Positions 34,256 to 36,950 of a stretch of 36,950 nt of DNA are shown here, piece by piece (the stretch's first letter is position 1; each line of letters begins with the position of its first letter). Location: the IMG/VR virus record IMGVR_UViG_3300021963_000337, positions 1-36,950 of that record; one strand, 5' to 3'. The translations under genes and the position numbers were made by a program. Below the pieces are notes generated by a model that saw only the letters and a program-made list of their open reading frames with translations, searched no databases and was not told where the DNA came from. The DNA comes from a virus.

Positions 34256-34401
34256 TAGATTTCCTCCAGTTCGAGTTGTTCAATATCAAATTCCTCATCA
34301 GTGTAGTACTTAGAGGAGAGTTCGTCAAGAACCTCAGCACATTCTTCATGACTGAGGTTCTGATATATCTTACGTCCTTTATATAAGATATTAAATGCCA
34401 T
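34255..34401 (-). CDS. Acidic 48-aa conserved hypothetical protein
   Basis: Begins MAFNILYKGRKIYQNLSHEE and ends in a very acidic stretch (YYTDEEFDIEQLELEEI). The N-terminal NILYKGRKIYQNLS pattern followed by a helix (EECAEVLDELSSKYY) is a recurrent small cyanophage protein layout. It joins the glycosyltransferase stop and the 44-aa gene by TAATG overlaps on each side. The function is unknown; an acidic partner beside a basic 44-aa protein is noted. Confidence 0.72.
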   Translation of the reverse strand: MAFNILYKGRKIYQNLSHEECAEVLDELSSKYYTDEEFDIEQLELEEI

Positions 34402-35168
34402 TAGATCACACGAGTTTTTTCATGTCCCACACGAATACGAGGATCACACCAAATCTCATAACCAGCTTCTTTTGCATCAAGACAGAATGAAACGTCTTCA
34501 CCGCACATATCTTGAACTGCACCAGATTCAAAGACTTGCATCTTAGGTGCAAACCAAGGATACTCAAGATTCTCAAAGACACCCTTCTTAATCAGGACCC
34601 AACCAAATCCAGTATAATCAACAGTAAAAGGTTTACGACGCTTCGAGATGCCTTCTACGTTTTCATGATTCATGACTCCACCATTCTTACGGAAGTCATC
34701 TTCTTCTAACCAGTGTGCAACAGAGGTTGTATGACCATCTTCAGTTGCATACCAACCTGCTACGATTTCTTTCTCTTCACCTTCTTCTGGAAGTGCTATA
34801 TCACAAAGTTGCCAGAACTTTTCAGTATTGAATACAATGTCACTATCAATCCAGAGTTGATAATCATATTCCAACTTACCATCCCAAGGAATCTGCTTAG
34901 GACCACGCAATACATTTGCTCCAAGAACTTTACAACGAGCAAAGTTAACCATGGAAGAATAGTCTTGAGAAATCTGAATACTCATTCCATTTTGAACAAG
35001 ATCAAAACAAAGTTGTACAAATGCCTTTAGAAAAGTAAATGAGCACCCACGACCAGGAAGACAAAAGACAATTGATTTGCCTTTCATTCGTTCCTTGATT
35101 GAATCATAATCCCATTCCAACTCTTTGGGTTTTGGTGCATTAGCCTTCAAAGTAAATCCTTTTGCCAT
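34401..35168 (-). CDS. Glycosyltransferase, GT-A fold (GT2-like)
   Basis: 255 aa, cytoplasmic by appearance (no signal or membrane segment). The sequence GKSIVFCLPGRGCSFTFLKA followed by SQDYSSMVNFARCKVLGANV is the start of a nucleotide-sugar-binding GT-A domain. The DxD-type metal motif is in QLWIDSDIVF (about residue 106). The C-terminal acceptor-side motif CGEDVSFCLDAKEAGYEIWC ends with DPRIRVGHEKT, giving the ED...H arrangement typical of GT2-like enzymes. It would transfer a sugar from a nucleotide donor; the acceptor (virion protein, host glycan or modified base) cannot be told. It is preceded by a good TTGACA promoter and followed by four coupled small genes. A cupin related to mannose-phosphate isomerases lies just upstream. 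Confidence 0.82.
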   Translation of the reverse strand: MAKGFTLKANAPKPKELEWDYDSIKERMKGKSIVFCLPGRGCSFTFLKAFVQLCFDLVQNGMSIQISQDYSSMVNFARCKVLGANVLRGPKQIPWDGKLEYDYQLWIDSDIVFNTEKFWQLCDIALPEEGEEKEIVAGWYATEDGHTTSVAHWLEEDDFRKNGGVMNHENVEGISKRRKPFTVDYTGFGWVLIKKGVFENLEYPWFAPKMQVFESGAVQDMCGEDVSFCLDAKEAGYEIWCDPRIRVGHEKTRVI

Positions 35169-35191
35169 AAGAAAAAATAACCTTCAGATCA

Positions 35192-35221
35192 ATTTTAACA
35201 GTCTATATATGCTCTTGTCAA
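35192..35221 (-). promoter_or_regulatory. Sigma70-type promoter for the glycosyltransferase operon
   Basis: A perfect -35 TTGACA (35221-35216), an 18-nt spacer and -10 TAAAAT (35197-35192; 5/6 match) on the minus strand. The -10 is 23 nt before the glycosyltransferase ATG. The -35 overlaps the TGA stop of the 63-aa gene (TATTGACA). It resembles a host-type (early) promoter rather than the late core. Confidence 0.6.
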
Positions 35222-35409
35222 TAGGAACTATCGAGAGAGACTTTCCGGTTCACCATAAGTTCCTCATAAGATAAATCATCAATCTCATAGTCAGTTTTCA
35301 TAATACCAACCATATTATTTAAGGTCCTCCAAGTAACCTCAAACTCATCCTCTTTGATCGAATGAAATAAACAACGATCCTTTGCGTATATGTGATAAAT
35401 CTTTTCCAT
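35218..35409 (-). CDS. Conserved small cyanophage-type protein, unknown function
   Basis: 63 aa from the ATG at 35409; a GTG one codon earlier is possible. It begins MEKIYHIYAKDRCLFHSIKE and continues DEFEVTWRTLNNMVGIMKTD, DYEIDDLSYEELMVN. It has a mixed alpha/beta look, is acidic, and has one cysteine. The pattern YHIYAKDxCLFHS followed by TWxTLNxMVG is one I associate with small T4-like cyanophage proteins of unknown role. A GGGAGG ribosome site lies within the end of the cupin gene, and the start overlaps its stop as TGATG. Confidence 0.78.
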   Translation of the reverse strand: MEKIYHIYAKDRCLFHSIKEDEFEVTWRTLNNMVGIMKTDYEIDDLSYEELMVNRKVSLDSSY

Positions 35410-35747
35410 CACTCTACCCTCCCGTAATGATCCTCTAAACGTACAATATCATCCTCCTCACATAAACCAATCTGTGTCTCAATAATCGTAATACCATTCT
35501 TACCAGCTTTGAGACGATGTAGATCTTCCTTACCAATAAAAACACTATCACCAACCTCTACAGTCCTTACAGTGTCCTCATGAGTCAATTCTCCATCACC
35601 CTCAACAACTATCCAATACTCTTCCCTATGGAAATGATATTGGAGTGATATTGATTGATTTGGTGAAATAATAATTCTCTTCACCTTATAATCAATCTCC
35701 TCTAATAAGTTTTCAAATAACCCCCATGGGCGAACCTCTGTAGTCAT
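35409..35747 (-). CDS. Cupin, mannose-6-phosphate isomerase type II-like
   Basis: 112 aa single-domain cupin. The opening EVRPWGLFENLLEEIDYKVK and RIIISPNQSISLQYHFHREE match the ManC/type II phosphomannose isomerase C-terminal cupin. YHFHREEYW supplies the metal-binding His-x-His...Glu set and GDSVFIGKEDLHRLKAG the second motif with its His. The end, ETQIGLCEEDDIVRLEDHYG, is also family-typical. It probably interconverts or binds a sugar phosphate feeding nucleotide-sugar synthesis, consistent with the glycosyltransferase gene downstream. It is the first gene after an intrinsic terminator; a TATAAT lies 33 nt before its ATG. Substrate is inferred only. Confidence 0.85.
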   Translation of the reverse strand: MTTEVRPWGLFENLLEEIDYKVKRIIISPNQSISLQYHFHREEYWIVVEGDGELTHEDTVRTVEVGDSVFIGKEDLHRLKAGKNGITIIETQIGLCEEDDIVRLEDHYGRVE

Positions 35748-35779
35748 AAAATTTTTCCGGGAATTTTTTATCTCACAGC

Positions 35780-35785
35780 ATTATA
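35780..35785 (-). promoter_or_regulatory. Possible -10 element for the cupin gene
   Basis: A perfect TATAAT on the minus strand between the terminator at 35799-35839 and the cupin ATG at 35747. No TTGACA-like -35 is found at 15-18 nt. Placement right after a terminator favours a promoter, but the element stands alone in AT-rich DNA. Confidence 0.35.
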
Positions 35786-35798
35786 TATCAACACAAAC

Positions 35799-35839
35799 AA
35801 AAAACCGACAGTGCCTCCGAAGATCGTAAAGCACTGTCG
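35799..35839 (-). terminator. Rho-independent terminator after the 35-aa gene
   Basis: Perfect 9-bp stem CGACAGTGC (35839-35831 on the minus strand) with GCACTGTCG (35814-35806), a 16-nt loop, then G and six T residues (35804-35799), all in minus-strand orientation. It closes the small transcription unit upstream of the cupin. Confidence 0.82.
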
Positions 35840-35894
35840 TGGATATCTTATTAACCATCCCGCAAAGACTACCTTCCAGAAACTCCAATAAGGA

Positions 35895-36002
35895 TTACTT
35901 CTTCTTCCTCTTGTTCGCACCATTTTTCTTTGCTTGACTTTGATAGGCTTTACACCTTTTATCTGGTCGGGATTTATTGTTCTTATGAATCCATCTGAAC
36001 AC
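35895..36002 (-). CDS. 35-aa lysine/arginine-rich protein with GTG start
   Basis: Begins MFRWIHKNNKSRPDKRCKAY and ends QSQAKKNGANKRKKK. Nearly half of the residues are Lys, Arg or His and there is one Asp, so it is very basic. The start is GTG at 36002, supported by a strong GGAGG nine bases upstream; no ATG start is available nearby. It is the only coding sequence I see between a good promoter (36164-36192) and an intrinsic terminator (35799-35839). A nucleic-acid-binding role is a guess from charge. An alternative is that the transcript acts as an RNA and the peptide is secondary. Confidence 0.6.
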   Translation of the reverse strand: MFRWIHKNNKSRPDKRCKAYQSQAKKNGANKRKKK

Positions 36003-36042
36003 GTTTTTAATCCTCCGGAAATTTTTTATGTTCGTGATATTT

Positions 36043-36063
36043 AGAGGTCGAATTGTCACCTCT
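36043..36063 (-). other. Leader hairpin upstream of the 35-aa gene
   Basis: Arms AGAGGT (36063-36058) and ACCTCT (36048-36043) with a 9-nt loop. No T-run follows, so it is not a terminator. It lies 40 nt before the GTG start and may belong to a structured leader. Confidence 0.45.
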
Positions 36064-36097
36064 GTAGGTTAGGAAGGACCCAAAATTCTTATAACCC

Positions 36098-36144
36098 CCC
36101 GTTACGCCCGCAGGGCACATAACCGCAACGGGCATATAACTGCC
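36098..36144 (-). ncRNA. GC-rich structured leader or small RNA candidate
   Basis: On the minus strand two adjacent hairpins can form. The first is GGCA/TGCC (36144-36141 with 36134-36131). The second has a 9-bp stem CCCGTTGCG (36132-36124) with CGTAACGGG (36106-36098), including one G-T pair, around a GC-rich loop in which GCCC/GGGC can compete. The stretch is far more GC-rich than its surroundings, lies 12-60 nt downstream of the predicted transcription start, and has no T-run. It could be a cis-regulatory leader; cyanophages are known to carry such leaders (for example the wcaG and PhotoRC motifs), but I cannot match this to either. Confidence 0.4.
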
Positions 36145-36163
36145 GAATACGCATACGAATAAG

Positions 36164-36192
36164 AGTCTAACATAAGGGTGCCAGAGTGTCAA
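36164..36192 (-). promoter_or_regulatory. Sigma70-type promoter with extended -10
   Basis: Perfect -35 TTGACA (36192-36187), a 17-nt spacer, and -10 TAGACT (36169-36164; 4/6) with an upstream TGT forming an extended -10, on the minus strand. The transcription start should be near 36157. It would drive the structured leader and the 35-aa gene, ending at the terminator. Confidence 0.62.
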
Positions 36193-36203
36193 CCCCAGCA
36201 CCC
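36176..36203. repeat. Inverted repeat flanking the -35 element
   Basis: Arms GGGTGC (36176-36181) and GCACCC (36198-36203), separated by 16 nt, bracket the TTGACA of the promoter. This is the layout of an operator site. No T-run follows, so it is unlikely to be a terminator for the 46-aa gene. Confidence 0.45.
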
Positions 36204-36213
36204 ACAGTTAACA

Positions 36214-36354
36214 TCAGAACTCGATCACATCTGCAGTCGGTTGAGCATAAGCAACTGCACTCTGATTGTCTTCGATAAGAGTATCGAGGATCTGCAGAAT
36301 CTCGTTGCCGTTGTTACCTTGTGCCAGCAGAGAAAGCATCACGGACTTGGACAT
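36214..36354 (-). CDS. 46-aa conserved small protein, unknown function
   Basis: Begins MSKSVMLSLLAQGNNGNEIL and ends LDTLIEDNQSAVAYAQPTAD, VIEF. The acidic, helical layout with the block LLAQGNNGNEILQILDT is a pattern I know from small T4-like cyanophage proteins, which supports its reality despite its size. There is no Shine-Dalgarno; the leader is CA- and T-rich and shares a 16-nt motif with the leader of the 93-aa gene. It lies 70 nt after the 93-aa gene and 22 nt before the promoter of the next unit. The function is unknown. Confidence 0.68.
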   Translation of the reverse strand: MSKSVMLSLLAQGNNGNEILQILDTLIEDNQSAVAYAQPTADVIEF

Positions 36355-36368
36355 AATAAAGAAGAAAA

Positions 36369-36384
36369 GTGTTGTGAACTGTGT
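36369..36384 (-). repeat. Leader motif copy 1 (before the 46-aa gene)
   Basis: The minus strand reads ACACAGTTCACAACAC, 14 nt before the ATG at 36354. It matches copy 2 at 36711-36726 in 13 of 16 positions. Confidence 0.4.
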
Positions 36385-36424
36385 TGTGCCTAGTTTATAC
36401 TCTTGCGACAGGAGTTGGTGTTAC

Positions 36425-36706
36425 TTAGGCAGGAACAGAGGTGTTGCTCTGTGCCTTATATTCGTTCCACTTGTTGATTGCTTGCTCCAGGTCTTGGACA
36501 TCAGCAAACAGAGAAAAGTTCTCCTTAAGATCTAACTGACCAGTGATACCCAGATAGTTAACGAACCCCAGAATCTGCATCGATTGCTCATACTCATAAG
36601 CATCAAAGATACGGGAGAGTTCTTCACTACGAAAATCAGAACATGCGATCAGGTCGAACACATAGTAGAAGGGACGACGGATAGCGTAAGGGATGAAGTT
36701 CAGCAT
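36425..36706 (-). CDS. Hypothetical protein, 93 aa
   Basis: Begins MLNFIPYAIRRPFYYVFDLI and continues SEELSRIFDAYEYEQSMQIL, NYLGITGQLDLKENFSLFAD, ending NKWNEYKAQSNTSVPA. It is aromatic-rich, with an N-terminal amphipathic or weakly hydrophobic stretch (about residues 4-22, FIPYAIRRPFYYVFDLIA) too polar for a convincing membrane span. No domain is recognised. It sits in a run of small ORFs with somewhat higher GC than the structural block. The start is ATG at 36706 without a Shine-Dalgarno. Confidence 0.68.
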   Translation of the reverse strand: MLNFIPYAIRRPFYYVFDLIACSDFRSEELSRIFDAYEYEQSMQILGFVNYLGITGQLDLKENFSLFADVQDLEQAINKWNEYKAQSNTSVPA

Positions 36707-36710
36707 CAGA

Positions 36711-36726
36711 GTGTTAGTAACTGTGT
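36711..36726 (-). repeat. Leader motif copy 2 (before the 93-aa gene)
   Basis: The minus strand reads ACACAGTTACTAACAC, 4 nt before the ATG at 36706, where a ribosome site would be expected. It is nearly the same as copy 1 before the 46-aa gene. Confidence 0.4.
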
Positions 36727-36746
36727 GGTCTTAAGTGTGAATGAAC

Positions 36747-36950
36747 TCAGAGATCTTTCATCATCTCGTTGATCTCAAGACCATCGATCTTTGCATCGTC
36801 CCACTTAACACCATCAGGGGTCTTTGTGGAACCACAATCATACAGAAGACTCACGAGTTCCTGATAGTTAGTGCAGGTACGAGCAGCATCATAAAGACTC
36901 TCATCATTCTGAATCCACAGTGCTACATTCCAGGTCTCGTAGTTAGCATA
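36747..36950 (-). CDS. Conserved phage protein with NYETWNVALWI motif (partial, 5' end outside window)
   Basis: The last 67 codons are visible, ending KDL and TGA at 36749-36747; the start lies beyond the right edge. The segment YANYETWNVALWIQNDESLY is the signature of a small conserved family (DUF7249-like) found in phages and some bacteria. It is followed by AARTCTNYQELVSLLYDCG and the end VKWDDAKIDGLEINEMMKDL. The function of the family is not known to me. Expression relative to the next gene cannot be judged because the gap (40 nt) contains only the leader motif. Confidence 0.78.
   Translation of the reverse strand, partial: YANYETWNVALWIQNDESLYDAARTCTNYQELVSLLYDCGSTKTPDGVKWDDAKIDGLEINEMMKDL

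Noticed and set aside
36043-36144. A tRNA gene, suggested by the stem-loops in this GC-rich stretch.
   Set aside because: No acceptor stem, anticodon arm or seven-base T-loop can be arranged on either strand.
36007-36201. A 64-aa minus-strand reading frame over the structured leader.
   Set aside because: Its start would lie upstream of the predicted transcription start, the sequence has no ribosome site or family resemblance, and it covers the promoter and hairpins.
36391-36398. TATAAACT on the minus strand, 36 nt before the 46-aa gene, as a late promoter.
   Set aside because: Only 6 of 8 bases match the late consensus and no -35 is seen; too weak to call.
36178-36535. Plus-strand reading frames of 71 and 89 aa.
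   Set aside because: They lie opposite the 46-aa and 93-aa genes, which have familiar protein patterns; all other supported genes are on the minus strand.

Overview
The window is part of a T4-like (myovirus) cyanophage genome, most likely a marine Synechococcus or Prochlorococcus phage or a metagenomic relative. The evidence is a run of recognisable T4 baseplate and neck/tail-completion proteins (gp25, gp6, a gp7-like giant, gp8, gp13, gp14, gp15, gp16). They sit among small proteins and DUF4815/YHYH-type structural proteins that I associate with marine cyanophages. The DNA is AT-rich. Every gene I can support is on the minus strand, so transcription runs from high to low coordinates. There is no gene-free gap over 300 bases, and I see no tRNA, CRISPR or insertion sequence.

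Layout in transcription order. (1) 36950-36214: a partial conserved phage ORF and two small unknown ORFs. (2) 36203-35799: a compact unit made of a good host-type promoter, a GC-rich structured leader, a 35-aa lysine-rich ORF with a GTG start, and an intrinsic terminator. (3) 35747-33209: a cupin like the sugar-phosphate isomerase family, a 63-aa ORF, a GT-A glycosyltransferase behind a TTGACA promoter, then 48-, 44-, 199- and 86-aa ORFs, mostly joined by 1-4 nt stop/start overlaps. (4) 33217-17365: baseplate wedge genes gp25, gp6, a 3978-aa gp7-like giant, and gp8. (5) 17358-8537: a DUF4815 protein (1821 aa), an 844-aa virion protein and three small ORFs. (6) 8512-4824: gp13, gp14, gp15 and gp16. 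(7) 4804-1: a tail-fibre module, consisting of a coiled-coil shaft-like protein, a collagen-like fibre with a glycine-rich tip, and the start of a fibre-assembly chaperone gene. It lies where T4 order would put gp17.

The genes work together as a late structural block. Seven T4-type late promoter cores (NATAAATA) each lie 17-30 nt before a start codon: gp25, gp8, the 844-aa gene, gp13, gp15, the shaft gene and the collagen-like fibre. Five of the seven share bases with the stop codon of the upstream gene. The most striking protein-level feature is modularity. Conserved T4 cores (gp7, gp8, gp14, gp15) have been enlarged by recurring beta-rich modules drawn from what looks like one common pool, with the extreme case in the giant gp7-like protein.
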